This document shows positions 44,630-55,749 of a stretch of 64,000 nucleotides of DNA, one piece after another. This DNA comes from Piezodorus guildinii (Eukaryota; Arthropoda; Insecta; Hemiptera; Pentatomidae): assembly GCA_023052935.1 (NCBI GenBank), contig CM041292.1:41624139-41688138 (forward strand). The letters run 5' to 3'. The notes under the pieces were generated by a model. That model did no database searches. It had not been told where the DNA came from and saw only the letters and a list, made by a program, of their open reading frames with translations. The first letter of the stretch is position 1; each line of letters opens with the position of its first letter. The position numbers and the translations under genes were made by a program.

Positions 44630-45060
44630 CCGACGGTTATATATAGGTGAGAAACGTGATCGCTTACTTTGAAAGATGAACAACGACCCAAGGTTTTCGA
44701 AAATCAGGTTTTACCTAATTTTTTTGATCCGAAGATGAGGGCGAGTCCACTGGAGAATTTAGAAAGCTATAGAGTGCGAAATTTACGGTGCTTGTACCCC
44801 TAGAATATCTGAAGTTGTTGTGTAGCGAGGGCTCAAATGACATGCAACGTTTTTAGTCTTTGTAAAGAATGAATTCCTAAAAAGTTAGTATAAGCTGAAC
44901 TGAGTGGTAGGCGTCCAAGAGGTAGTTCGAGGCGTACGTGGGAGGATTGTGCTAAGTCGGATCCCGGGGTCCTGGGCTTCAACGGGAGGCATTAGATTGA
45001 ACAGCGGAGGCAAAGATTGGTGAACATTTGGGTTCACTAAGCTTAGTTATTATTGTTAAA
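44630..45060 (+). mobile_element. endonuclease-RT LINE relic
   Basis: Frames with stops read ET, SLTLKDEQRPKVFENQVLPN, FFDPKMRAS, GRRPRGSSRRTWEDCAKSD and IEQRRQRLVNIWVH, stop, then TTATTATTG. This is the C-terminal third of an ORF2, decayed. Confidence 0.75.
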
Positions 45061-45071
45061 TATGTTGTTGT

Positions 45072-45262
45072 TAGCTGTTTATGCATTTAACATCACTTTG
45101 TGCAGCTGTGGCTAATCGGACGATGCTACAGTGGGAGTTCTAAATTCTAGCTATCCAGATTTTATTTGTATTGGAATCTTTAACGAGTTCCTGACATCAC
45201 ACAAGACCACTATTTTACGTCCCCTCCGAAGGACGGCATAACCAAGAATTTTTAACTCTCAT
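45072..45262 (-). mobile_element. SINE-A 3' part
   Basis: Minus-strand TTATGCCGTCCTTCGGAGGG, CAGGAACTCGTTAAAGATTC, AGAACTCCCACTGTAGCATC and GTCCGATTAGCC, then an AATGCATAAACAG tail. The tRNA-like 5' half is missing. Confidence 0.75.
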
Positions 45263-45264
45263 TA

Positions 45265-45395
45265 TTATTAAATATTTATTCTTTTGTACACATCGTGGGA
45301 ATGTTGTACTTTATCACTATTATAAATGTCCTGAATTGGACTTATTGTAATATTACTCAATAAAGAATTTTTCCAAATATAAAAAAAAAAAAAAT
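45265..45395 (+). mobile_element. probable LINE 3' UTR and poly(A)
   Basis: TCACTATTATAAATGTCCTG, TTGTAATATTACTCAATAAAG and a run of A at 45380-45393 mirror the end style of the 6.9-kb fragment. Confidence 0.4.
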
Positions 45396-45419
45396 CTTAT
45401 GAATATCGTATGAAAGTTT

Positions 45420-45945
45420 TTTGGTTTATTATTTTCAATACTAAACGTTAGTAATCGAACAAAAAAAAAAAAACGATACCTCCCTCAAAATTATGTTTCA
45501 AGATACGTAGAACCCGAATAACGAATAGAAAATCCGTTTGTCCGCCGTCCGTACTTCGCGGCATTTCTCCGAAACTACTGGACCAATTTTTTTGAAAGTA
45601 TAGCGCGATAAACAAAAAAAGAAAAAGGAAAAATATTTAAATCTTGCTTAAATATACGCTTATAATAAAGAAATAGAAATTGAAATTTTACCCATAAATA
45701 CGGCCATAACTAAGTTATTTAAGAAGATATAGAAACATATTAATAGAGCTTTAGAAAAAGTAAAGCTCGATAAACAGAAAAAAAAATATATTGATCTATA
45801 TATCCGTCACAATTTACAAATGTAATTCTACCAAAACTCCGTTATTATTGAAGATAGAGAAAAATTGAAAAGATTAACAGCTATATAAACAGTTATACCC
45901 TAACATAGTTATTTGGAAATAATAAACCATTGTGTAATAATTCGC
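45420..45945 (-). mobile_element. MITE-B copy with both ends
   Basis: TTGGTTTATTATTTTCAATA at one end and GGAAATAATAAACCATTGTG at the other are inverted repeats. Inside are ATGTTTCAAGATACGTAGAA, CCCGAATAACGAATAGAAAA, CTTCGCGGCATTTCTCCGAA, ATAAATACGGCCATAACTAA and AAACAGTTATACCCTAACAT. Confidence 0.7.
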
Positions 45946-46313
45946 AGTTTTTTTTTTAATGTTAACTGACATTTTTACATATTAATTATAGGTATATGTT
46001 TGTTTGTTGTAAATTATTAATCTAATACTTTTTTATATATTATTATATATCTACTATGTTATTTATATATTTGATTTTATATATTTATTTAATTGTATTA
46101 CATTCTCTCTCACCAGAGACAATGGCAATGGTAATGAAAGCTATTAATCAAAACATGTTAAAGAAAGTTAATTATTTTATATATAATAATAATAAATAAA
46201 TAACATTTTTAGTCGAAAATCGTGTAGCATTTTTTTTTTTTTTTTTTTGTGAATAACAAATATTTATTTAATTTATATATGATATGTTAACTCACACAAA
46301 TACGTACACAAAA

Positions 46314-46321
<8 letters not shown>

Positions 46322-46373
<52 letters not shown>

Positions 46374-46379
46374 ATTTTT
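46322..46379. repeat. (AT)n microsatellite, about 29 units
   Basis: Uninterrupted AT/TA dinucleotides following a short CA-rich stretch. Confidence 0.97.
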
Positions 46380-46635
46380 ACGTACTCTATTGGTGAAGAG
46401 CTGAGGACAGAGATAATACAGTCAGCGAAGCAAGGAAGGCAATTAGTGTGAAGTTGGGACTTAGAGTTAGGACTGTATTAAGGCCAACTTTGTTCTAGAG
46501 GCTTTATCTCGGCTGCTTTGTGGTTTAGCTTAATCTTGATACTGCTCCTGCTTATACAATTCTCCGCTCCATTATAGCCGAAGGCTTAAACCCATTATGA
46601 GAACTTTATACCCGTTTATGAGCACGGATAATACA
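46380..46635. other. unique GC-mixed stretch, no gene seen
   Basis: Contains GAGGACAGAGATAATACAGT and CTCGGCTGCTTTGTGG; no ORF or repeat match. Confidence 0.3.
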
Positions 46636-46639
46636 AACT

Positions 46640-46785
46640 TTTTTTTTTTTTTTTTTTTTTAGATAGATTTATTGCTATTTACAACTGTATAATGATATAC
46701 ATCTAGTAAATGAGGTACAAGATAAAAATGGCATGGATTCACATGTGGGGATACTACCCATTGGCAGCTCCCCAATATACAAACT
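46640..46785 (-). mobile_element. jockey-type LINE 3' end
   Basis: Poly(T) then AGATAGATTTATTGCTATTT, ACAACTGTATAATGATATAC, ATCTAGTAAATGAGGTACAA and CTACCCATTGGCAGCTCCCC. It is almost identical to the copy at 55.76-55.88 kb. Confidence 0.8.
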
Positions 46786-47400
46786 TCATAAATAGTAATT
46801 GTATTTTTAAAAATCGTTATTAGTAAATAGTATCATGGCGATCTGTCAAAATTAGCCAATGTCTAATTTTGTAATTGATTTTTTTTAATTAATGTCTAGA
46901 TTTTGGACTCTATTAAAACATCTAATTAATCTATTAAATAATCAACATCTAATCCTTCAAATCCTATATCAAAATCCGGCTACTAGACGCTTATAAGGAC
47001 AAAATACAGAATCGATCGTATGATACGAATAACTAAATTCAATAAGGTTATACATTACACAAAACAGAGAATGATTTATTTTCTATTTCCTCCATTTTGC
47101 ACTTTCATTAATCCTTTCTATTCTTTGAGTATTTGCAAGGGTTTCAGTATCAACTAATTGAAAATTATGATCCACTGTATGATGGTTATACTCCTTTCAA
47201 ACAATCGGATATAATTATATTTTGTGAATAATGTTTATTTCTTCACATTTTATGAGGGAAAAGCTCCAAGAAGCACTGCCTCATTTCCCAAACAAGTTCT
47301 CCAAAGACCCATTGCTGCAATTTCTGAACTAGTAATTTGTCAAAAAATACCTTTTAATGTATTCATGTTGGTAGGGATGATGTAAAAACAAAACTGGAGT

Positions 47401-47508
47401 TACTTGTAGCAGGGGTGCTAGCATAACAGCCTCCTATAACAGATAATGCAAATTTTGGGACTGCCTATTAGCCACAGCAGCATAAATGAACGTTAAATAA
47501 ACAAACAA
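47401..47508 (+). mobile_element. SINE-A copy with large internal deletion
   Basis: TTACTTGTAGCAGGGGTGCT and AGCATAACAGCCTCCTATAA join directly to AATGCAAATTTTGGGACTGC, CTATTAGCCACAGCAGCATA and AACGTTAAATAAACAAACAA. The middle ~150 bp is missing. Confidence 0.75.
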
Positions 47509-48435
47509 CCAAAAACGACCCTAATGAGGGATTTTGTAGATTTTTTAACTACAAAAAATCACTAAACACTATGTTGTAGTTTTTTTTCTATTTACAAATT
47601 TCGATTAATACTAGGTGTAGTCAGGATTCTTAGGAAGTTCAATGGGAAGGGAGGAATTGAACTAAAAACATTTGAAGGTCCGAAGGGTATTAGAAGAAAT
47701 TGAGTTTGAAAGAGGATCGGGTAATGAAACATATGTCGAAAGCTACGGTTCGATGGGATGTAATTTACAAAGTAGAGGGCCGCTTACGAGTGTTGGTTGG
47801 GTCTACATCATGTCCCTAAGAATTGATTAGAAGGCGATCTGAGATGTGTGATGGACGGTGGAATCGAATAACTTGGGAAAATAAGAAACAGTCATAAACC
47901 AACGACGAACAATGCAACCTATTTTACCATACTTTTAACATGTTTTATGCTAAGCATCTATCATTCTAAAGAAAAAAATACACGCCTGCCAACTCAAAAC
48001 GGTTGGATTATAAAATGGCGGCCAATCAAAAAGGGACCAAAAAGACGATATTCTGACCCATTTGGCCTTGATTTTCCTTTTAAAACTCATAATACTAGGC
48101 AGTTATACGAATAAAACGATGCTAGTCTGCCATCCACAGGTGGGTGGGAAGCCGCAGCAGATGCGTTTTTAGGGGCAAACATTTTGACCCATGTAACCAT
48201 TGCTCTGTCATTATGTCGGTTTTTATTACTACGGATTTCTATTACTACTCAAATTAAAGATAATTTTATGCCTCGTAAAGTAGTTTATAACCATTATATT
48301 GTTAGGAACAGGCGTTTCCATAATATCAACTAAATTAATGACAAAAATAAGAAGTTTCTCGGTTTCCGTTTTTTTGTAAGACCCATATCTATAAAACTAT
48401 TATCATATAGACGTGTTTTACAACCTATATTAATT

Positions 48436-49560
48436 GTTACAACAATTGTCCTCATAGGATGAGCCGTTTCCATGATAGTAGCCATAATAATGTTAGACAA
48501 AAGTGATGACTCGTTTTCCGCAAAATTATTTATTTTTTGTAATACCTCTATATCGTTGAATATATAGAATAGAATATATTTTATTTGTGAAAGACAAAGT
48601 CTAGTACAAATTTAAAACATAAAATACAATTATAAAAGAAATATAACCTGATTCTAGTGCCTCATCAAAAACATTTAACAAAAGATAAAACATGTACTTC
48701 TTGACAAAATAGTAAACAAAGGTAAAACGAACTGGATAATACAACATTTTTAACATAATATTGATTACTACACAATATTTAACTTAAAATAGTGAGACAT
48801 CTAAAATAAACGGAAGCATAGTAAGAGTACAGATATTAAATGGTTTCGAAAACTATAATGTTGTTTATATGGAACTAATAGAATCATATTTATTACATAT
48901 GTTTAAGATATAAATATAAAGATTGTTCAGTCTGGCTTCACTATTAATGTTCAAGATATTTTCAATTTTTTGTAGGTCACAGGATACGGATTCAGATGGT
49001 TTTATGATATATTGTCTATTGTCTTTAAAGGTTGGGCAATGTAGGAGGATATGGTACAAACTATTGTTTAAATAATCATTGCAAAATATACAAAGTTCGT
49101 TTGCCTTAATAATAATTGTTTTGTTTCCATGATGGAGTTTGATGATCTCTGGGTTTCCTACCCTTAGTCGGCTGATACATCTTATTTTCTTAAAAGTTAG
49201 GCTATATGTTAAGTTATATCGTTGAATATTAGACATACAAATGTCTTTTACCAATCAAATGAAAGCTTATTAAATATTTAATGATTTACTTTAGAACGAT
49301 TATCCTCATATTATGAGCCGTTTCTATGATAGTAACCATAATTATGTTAAAAAAAGAGTGATATCTCGTTTTCTGGAATTTTTTTTTTTTCTGAACCTCT
49401 ATATCGTTGAATATTAGACATACAAATGTCTTTTACCAATCAAATGAAAGTATATTAAATACTTGATAATTTACTTTATAATGGCTATCCTCATAGGATG
49501 AGTCTTTTCTATGATACCACCCTTAATTATGTTAGAAAAGAGTGATATTTCGTAGCATTC
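48436..49560. repeat. ~180-bp tandem repeat array inside the foldback element
   Basis: Units at about 48436-48563, 49215-49397 and 49398-49557 share TATATCGTTGAATATTAGAC, ATACAAATGTCTTTTACCAA, CTCATANNATGAGNCNTTTC and AATTATGTTANAAAAGAGTG. The first unit is cut by the LINE. A more diverged unit may lie at about 48290. Confidence 0.75.
48564..49214 (-). mobile_element. 5'-truncated LINE with 15-bp target-site duplication
   Basis: Exact TATATCGTTGAATAT at 48549-48563 and 49215-49229. The minus-strand frame gives SRLRVGNPEIIKLHHGNKT, ELCIFCNDYLNNSLYHILLH and CPTFKDNRQYI. This is the CxxC...H...C knuckle at the C-terminus of R1/jockey-type ORF2 proteins. The frame's first ~14 codons (from 49254) are host repeat, not LINE. 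The tail is ATTCTATTC-like. Confidence 0.88.
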
Positions 49561-49851
49561 CCTTTTTGAATGGCCGCCATTTTGTAATCCACCCATTTTG
49601 AGTTGCAAGACGTGTATTTTTTGCTTTTCCACGATAAATGCTTTGCATAAAACATACTAAAACTTTTGGTAAAATGGGTTGCTGGCTCACGGACTACAAT
49701 GACTGCAGTAGGTTGCATTATAGTCCGCTACATAGTGCAGTATAGTTACATTATAGTGCAGTAAGCAAAGCCACATCTCAACGTAGAATCGGGCGATCTC
49801 CAGAGACCCCATTAAACACCGTACAACATATAGCCAAAGTGGGAGAATGTC

Positions 49852-50451
49852 ATGGAAGAGACCAGGAAGTACGAAGAATATTTTTCGCTTCTAAGTAAAG
49901 AAGGAACGATGGGAGATGTCAATAACACGTTTTTTCCAGAAGAGGATTTGATCAAAAGTATTGAAATATCAAATAATAAGTTTCTACTCCATTCTTCAAG
50001 GAAACGGTTTATCCGAATAATTATAATCGCCCTAATTTTATTTTCATACACCCATATTTCACGACTGTAAATGCAGCGGACTGTCCCACCTACCCCGCAA
50101 AGGAACGAATCCTGTGGGAACAGCCAAAAATACACTGACCGGACTGACGAGCCAATTAACTATGAAGAAGTTGAAGATGGATTCCACTCTGTATCATATT
50201 CAGGTCTCAATCTGAGCAAAAACTGGTGCAGGCAAGCTCTCTTCATTAGCTGCACTCCGGCGTCCAATGCTCCCGGCTTCTACTTCTCCGTTCCCAGCCA
50301 TATTGTTGAGCACTGCACCTGGTTCTGGGGTTTCGCGTCTAGCTCAACTGCAATACATGTATTAGCTGAGGATACCATTGGCGTTTATTACGAGCGAGTA
50401 AAACTGCCACCAAAATTAATTACGCCTAAAAACCATAAAACGTCTCTATAA
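49852..50451 (+). CDS. unrecognised pair of adjacent ORFs
   Basis: Two in-line frames: 72 codons (49852-50070) and 126 codons (50071-50451), separated only by one stop. The second is GC-richer and rich in Cys, Trp and Ser (SVSYSGLNLSKNWCRQALFI, then HIVEHCTWFWGFASSSTAIH). The minus strand is also largely open here (LMKRACLHQFLLRLRPEYDT). Which strand, if either, is coding cannot be decided. No family was recognised. It follows the foldback element and precedes a LINE relic, so an unlisted mobile element is possible. Confidence 0.25.
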
Positions 50452-50639
50452 TGGAATTCAGATCATATAATCTGGATCGCCATACATAAATCGTACTACT
50501 ACAAAAAAAATTGGTAGTTAAATAGGTAATTAGTTTCTATTTTGAACATGAATATGATGGGTCAATCCATTCTAAAACGTCCATGCCTTGCCGCTAGAAA
50601 AGTTTGATTTTAATAATATTTTTACCATTAATAATTATA

Positions 50640-51300
50640 ATAATAATGTAGGTGAATAATCCGGCAGAACTAAGAAAATCTGTAATAAGGTTTTTTTATC
50701 TTGGCCATTCAGGATCAAGAAGTATATATGCGGAGAAAATATTAGTGAACGGAGTCGTCTTTGTAAGGCGACTATGGAGTCTATCCAGTAGATATCCTGT
50801 GAGTGTCAGGCATTGGATGGAAAGAATGCCTTATGAGACATAATAACCTGGCCAAAATAAATCACCAATTGTCTGGCATTATTATACGATTTGATAGCAA
50901 ACCAGGTTCCTTATTATCGTTATGAGCCAAAACAGGTACTCTCGGGTGATAACAGAACAATAAATTGGATATAATCATTCAGATATTGTAATTGATCGAA
51001 ACATTAAATATGACTATGTCATCGATATTGCTCTTCCGAATGATGACGATTTCGATAAAACGGTTGCGAAAAAAATACGAAATTATCAAGAACTATGCCA
51101 GGAACTTGGGCAACCCTGCAGGCTGGAGCTAATATTGGTCTATACGATTATAGTATCATCCAATGGTCTCATTCCAGAAGATACTATTCGCTCAATTAAG
51201 AATCTAAATTTGCCCAAAAAAGTTGTGGAAGAAGAGCAGAAAGCAGTTCTTCTCAATACAGCTAGCATCGTTAGAAAAAATTTAAATATAGTTTAAAAGT
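50640..51300 (+). mobile_element. LINE relic with restriction-like endonuclease-type C-terminus
   Basis: Broken frames end in HSDIVIDRNIKYDYVIDIAL, PNDDDFDKTVAKKIRNYQEL, LVYTIIVSSNGLIPEDTI and KAVLLNTASIVRKNL. This resembles the RPDIV...IDIAVP...K.Y..L...KAVLLNTCxIVRKFL C-termini seen in insect LINEs with PD-(D/E)XK-like endonucleases. The Pro of the PD motif is changed to Ser. The upstream part (50652-50843) is unrecognised. Confidence 0.6.
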
Positions 51301-51525
51301 TTTGCCTAACACTTGACAGTCCGAGTTGTCCGTCAGAACCAAGAAAATCTGTAATAATATTTTAGTGTTTTTAAGATCTACATCTTTTAGCTAGACGTTT
51401 GACTTCTATTTCATTTAAACAAAATAATTTTCACATCTAATAATGAAATATTTTTTTAAGTTTCACATATTCATCACTGAATAAAAACTGCTTAATTAAA
51501 ATCATTTAAAAACTACTCAATATAT

Positions 51526-51745
51526 GTTCGATAAATATTAGGCCGTTTTACAAAAGAATTCTTGGATATATTTTTTTAAAAACAATTTATTTAATTTCCA
51601 ATCATCGCTACGTTTTAGCCTCTAGGGCCTTTCTCAAGCTTCTGTAATCAATTAAAGTTTCATTGCATTTATACATTTTTAACAATCTAATTACAACACA
51701 TAATAATTTATTTTTAATAATTATGTCACCTACCATGCATATCCA
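51526..51745 (+). repeat. left arm of a 220-bp inverted repeat
   Basis: Begins GTTCGATAAATATTAGGCCG and ends TAGGTGACAT mirrored as ATGTCACCTACCATGCATATCCA. It pairs with 51995-52214 at very high identity (few mismatches by eye). Confidence 0.92.
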
Positions 51746-51994
51746 GTAAATATATAAATCCTTTGGCATCCCCACCCCAAGTTTAGTCGCGCCCGAGAAC
51801 ATCTATAAGACCGCCGAAAACTGTTGAGTAAGTTAATAAAAATGTTTCTTTTCTTTTTTGAATAAATAGATCCCTTTTTCAATTGATGATGAAATATAAT
51901 ATGATATTTTTTAGTACAGTTTTTTTTGAAAAATGATATTTTAAAAATTATGACGATGCTGCTGAAAAGCGGTGAAATGAAATGATATGTAACA

Positions 51995-52214
51995 TGGATA
52001 TGCATGGTAGGTGACATTATTATTAAAAATAAATTATTATGTGTTGTAATTAGATTGTTGAAAATGTATAAATGCAATGAAACTTTAATTGATTACAGAA
52101 GCTTGAGAATGGCCCTAGAGGCTGAAACGTAGCGATGATTGGAAATTAAATAAATTGTTTTTAAAAAAATATATCCAAGAATTCTTTTGTAAAACGGCCT
52201 AATATTTATCGAAC
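51995..52214 (-). repeat. right arm of a 220-bp inverted repeat
   Basis: Mirror of 51526-51745 with a 249-bp AT-rich spacer. It contains GCTTGAGAATGGCCC, TAGAGGCTGAAACGTAGCG, which is reminiscent of the stem II/GAAACGU half of the hammerhead-like motifs. The ORFs across the arms (51608-51802 and 51730-52077, minus) are incidental. Confidence 0.92.
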
Positions 52215-52402
52215 AAATATTCAAACAAAAGAACAATTACGACAATGATGAGAAAAACTACTCAATATAATTTTCAACCGTACCTTCAAACGTAAATAGA
52301 AAAATTCCTTTTTGGAATATAGTTTGACGTACTCAGATCCATTATTAGCATTTATGTTTTATTTTTATTATGGTAAATAGTTATTTTGTTTATACATTAA
52401 CA

Positions 52403-52712
52403 AGGGAGAGGCGTAGTCTAGTGGATAGAGTCTACTGTTCTCCGGGTCTTGAGTTCGAATTTCAGCTGTGAAAGAATATTTTATCTATTGTGTAACTTCA
52501 ACTGTGAAGCTATCTTAGGGTATAGAGAACCTCCTGGGGCAAACCCAGCCTCTATAAAGTGGGTAGCCAAAAATAACGGTAAAACCTAGCGGTTGAGTGT
52601 GATCTCTGCCGAATCACCTCACTGCATGGCAGTTGGCCAGTTAACGGTACAAACCTGTATTTTCACTGAGCTCAAGATCTTTCATGGGTTGTATAGGTAT
52701 ATGTATTTTTTA
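52403..52712 (+). mobile_element. SINE-C copy, near full length
   Basis: GGGAGAGGCGTAGTCTAGTG, B box TTGAGTTCGAATTTCAGC, CTGGGGCAAACCCAGCCTCT, GAGTGTGATCTCTGCCGAAT and TTTCATGGGTTGTATAGGTA. Confidence 0.85.
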
Positions 52713-53535
52713 AATATTTCAACAAAAACTGTTATATAGTAGATAACTGTAGGTTTCCGAGGGGATTGTAGAAAATATGAGTTTCAGTATTTGGTACAAT
52801 AAACCATTTGATAATCTGTTTAAGAGAAGCGATAATTCAGAGGCGGACTGCTATTGGCTAAGCTTATTATCTAAAGAGCCATAGCTAATAGTCCTTTATC
52901 TCGCGCCTTCACCAATTAACAGCTAATTTATATCCTACACCGTCAGGACAAAACTCATATTTTTTACCCTAATTCTTTAAATACAAGTTTTCTGTTCTTT
53001 CTAGGTGTGCTACGGCAATAACAGATAGCATTTTTTAAGAAAAAATATGTCATTTATAAAAAATAGTCCGACATTTAATATCATTATCGATTTTGTAAAC
53101 TTTTAACGAAACTTAATTAATTTCACCTTTATCAAAAGGTTTCTCCAATAATTGACAGTTAAACAACTAGGAAGTATAATAAGACAGTTTAAGCTTTTTA
53201 TTATATTTTAAACGAGTTTGTAATTACGTGCGTATAAATAAGGTATTGCATAAAGGTGTGAATGTGTTGTAAGTCTATCTGAAAAACGTTATGTTACACA
53301 AAACAAAATGACATATTTAAGATAGTTATCTTAAATATTTAGGATATGAAATTTAATAATTGTTACAGCATGTTTTTATTTAAAATTGGGTTATATTGGC
53401 ATGCCACTTTGTAATACTAATTTTATCAATTTTCGCGAAAACCAAGCTATCAAAATCGGCTCCTTTGATCGAACGTAATATGTTCATGTATAGTTAATGG
53501 TCCCTTAACATCAGGTATGTCTCATTCTCATTGTA
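52713..53535. other. AT-rich stretch, no gene seen
   Basis: No recognised exon, RNA or repeat. Confidence 0.35.
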
Positions 53536-53559
53536 ATAAACTCATAGGACTTAAATGTA

Positions 53560-53838
53560 GAATTAAAAAAAAAAAATCGTTTATTGAAAACAATAAACCT
53601 ATGTTATGAAAAATGGATGATTATAAACTAACCCTTAAAATATGAGAGCTTACGTTTCAAGATGCGTAGAATCCGAATAACGAATAAAAAAAAAAATCCG
53701 TTTGTCCGCCTTCCGCGGCATTTCTTCGAAACTACTGGACACAAAAATACTAGGGCAGGTAGCGATGATTTTAACACCTAGACTTTGATATCAGCTGGTT
53801 ATTTTTAAAATGGAAGCCGATGAAATCTGATTTAATTC
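53560..53838 (-). mobile_element. MITE-B part preceding the tandem duplication
   Basis: GTTTCAAGATGCGTAGAATC, CGAATAACGAATAAAAA, CCGTTTGTCCGCC and GCGGCATTTCTTCGAAACTA match the 45.4-kb copy in the same orientation. Confidence 0.55.
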
Positions 53839-54726
53839 AATAACTCCCGAAAACAGAAAAAAAAAATGAACAGTGTTTTTAACCAAAAAACCGTAATTAT
53901 TAAATTATTATAAAAAAGAAAGAAAAAAAAATTGTAATATTGCTCATAAATCCGCCCATAGCTCAGTTATTTTTTATTATTAGTTATTAGTTTAGTCCAT
54001 AAGATAGAGAAAAACATGTATAGAGTTTTAGATTCTGTAAAACGCGATAAACAGGAGAAAAGAAAAAAAAAAAAAAAAAAAGCTAACCGCTTCAAGCGAA
54101 AAAGAAAAAAACTGAACCAACGAAATAGACTCCTTTAGGGATTACTAGACAAACGTTCTAAATTATCATTGACAAATAAATTAAGTATTAACAAAACCTT
54201 ATTTCGACTTATGGAATTGAGTTTTGGAGAAAAGAAAAAAGTCAAATGTCAACATTATCTAATAATTTTAATAAAAGGTACTTAAGAATATTGCTAAAGT
54301 TATTAATCCAATAACTCCCGAAAACAGAAAAAAAAATGAACAGTGTTTTTAACCAAAAAACCGTAATTATTATAAAAAAGAAAGAAAAAAATTGTAATAT
54401 TGCTCATAAATCCGCCCATAGCTCAGTTATTTTTTATTATTAGTTATTAGTTTAGTCCATAAGATAGAGAAAAACATGTATAGAGTTTTAGATTCTGTAA
54501 AACGCGATAAACAGGAAAAAAAAAGAAAAAAAAAAAACCAAACGAACCAACGATATAGACTCCTTTATGGATTACTTGACAAACGTTCTAAATTATCATT
54601 GACAGATAAATTAAGTATTAATAAAACCTTATTTTGACTTATGGAATTGAGTTTTGGAGGAAAGAAAAAAGTCAAATGTCAACATTATCCAATAATTTTA
54701 ATAAAAGGTACTAAGGGATATTGCTA
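53839..54726. repeat. tandem duplication, period 471 bp
   Basis: AATAACTCCCGAAAACAGAA occurs at 53840 and 54311. Both copies continue through CAGTGTTTTTAACCAAAAAA, CATAAATCCGCCCATAGCTC, AAAACGCGATAAACAGG, TTCTAAATTATCATTGACA and GGAATTGAGTTTTGG to ATTTTAATAAAAGGTACT. The second copy has small deletions at A-runs. Confidence 0.92.
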
Positions 54727-54989
54727 ATGCCCCTTTTTATGTATTTAATGAGACTTTACATACTGACCATGGCATTCTATTCGTCATTGCAACTGCCACT
54801 GATCGCTACAATAATTTTCACGACAGACTGACCCCAAATTCAAACCCGCTGACTCAGAACCTATTTACTGCCACAAACGTTATAATGCACCCAGACTATC
54901 GAGACGCTGACCAAGTGACTTAATACACAAATAGTCATTTGTTTCTAAATCAATTTAGCAGTTTAATTTATTTTTATTTTTTTACATTA

Positions 54990-55685
54990 GCATATTTGCT
55001 TATTGCATAAGCAGATGGCAAATCTAATTAATTTCATAATTTTTTTTTTAATTCTTTCTATTGAATTATATTACAATCTGTCAATTAGGACATTTATAAT
55101 AGTGATCAAGCACAACATTCATACTACATTCGTACTATAAAATAATATACAATAAAGAATAAAATATTTACAAAACCTAGATCTCCTATTTACATGTTTA
55201 CAAGAGGTCTCGGCGCCACTGCCATATCAACATTCTAGCGGATCGTAAGGGTGTGGAGAGCTGCTGAGGGATTGAGCTAAAGGATTAGGGTGATGGATAA
55301 GGTTCTAATAGAATTTGGAGAATTTTGATGGAATGATGTCTAAAATAAATGGAATATTTATGTCGTGGTGTAAGGTATGTTTGTATGTTAGGTAGTTTGG
55401 TCACATAATAAGGAGTACTATCATGATTCGGAGGACTTTGGATTGGAAGGATTGAATGCGTTTGATGTTACAAAATTTGGCAGTCCCCCATAGTTCAAGT
55501 CCAGATAGGTTTCAGTACTGTCTTGTATATTAGCAGTTTGTTTTCAATAGACAGTTTAGAATTTCTGTCTAATAGTCTGTATAATTGGCCAAATCGTCGA
55601 TTAAGTTCTTGCCGTTTAAGTCTAGTATGCGGGCTCCAAGTTAGTCTTTTGTCTAGAAGGAAGCCATTTAAAAAAAATTACAACA
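54990..55685 (-). mobile_element. jockey-type LINE relic, RT thumb to 3' UTR
   Basis: Minus-strand pieces: GFLLDKRLTWSPHTRLKRQE, LNRRFGQLYRLLDRNSKLSI, ENKLLIYKTVLKPIWTYGLE, LWGTAKFCNIKRIQSFQSKV and LHHDINIPF, then the 3' UTR. Two or three shifts break the frame. Confidence 0.82.
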
Positions 55686-55749
55686 AATAAATAAATATTA
55701 TCTTAAACTAATGTTAATACTTTGTTTTCATATAAACTAAATGTAATTT

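Larger units (their letters stand above)
47914..49682. mobile_element. foldback-type element with ~125-bp terminal inverted repeats
   Basis: The left arm (47914-48035) begins GCAACCTATTTTACC and includes TGTTTTATGC, AATACACGCC, CAACTCAAAA and AAAATGGCGGCCA. The right arm (49560-49682) is its mirror, roughly four-fifths identical by eye. Between them is a tandem array whose units carry CCTCATAGGATGAGCCGTTT and AGTGATATCTCGTTTTC, interrupted by a LINE. No transposase is visible, so the superfamily is unknown. Confidence 0.7.

Noticed and set aside
46322..46379. Functional meaning for the long (AT)n tract
   Set aside because: An ordinary microsatellite with no associated feature.
51608..52077. 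Two minus-strand ORFs (64 and 115 codons)
   Set aside because: They lie across the inverted-repeat arms and spacer, with AT-rich low-complexity translations.
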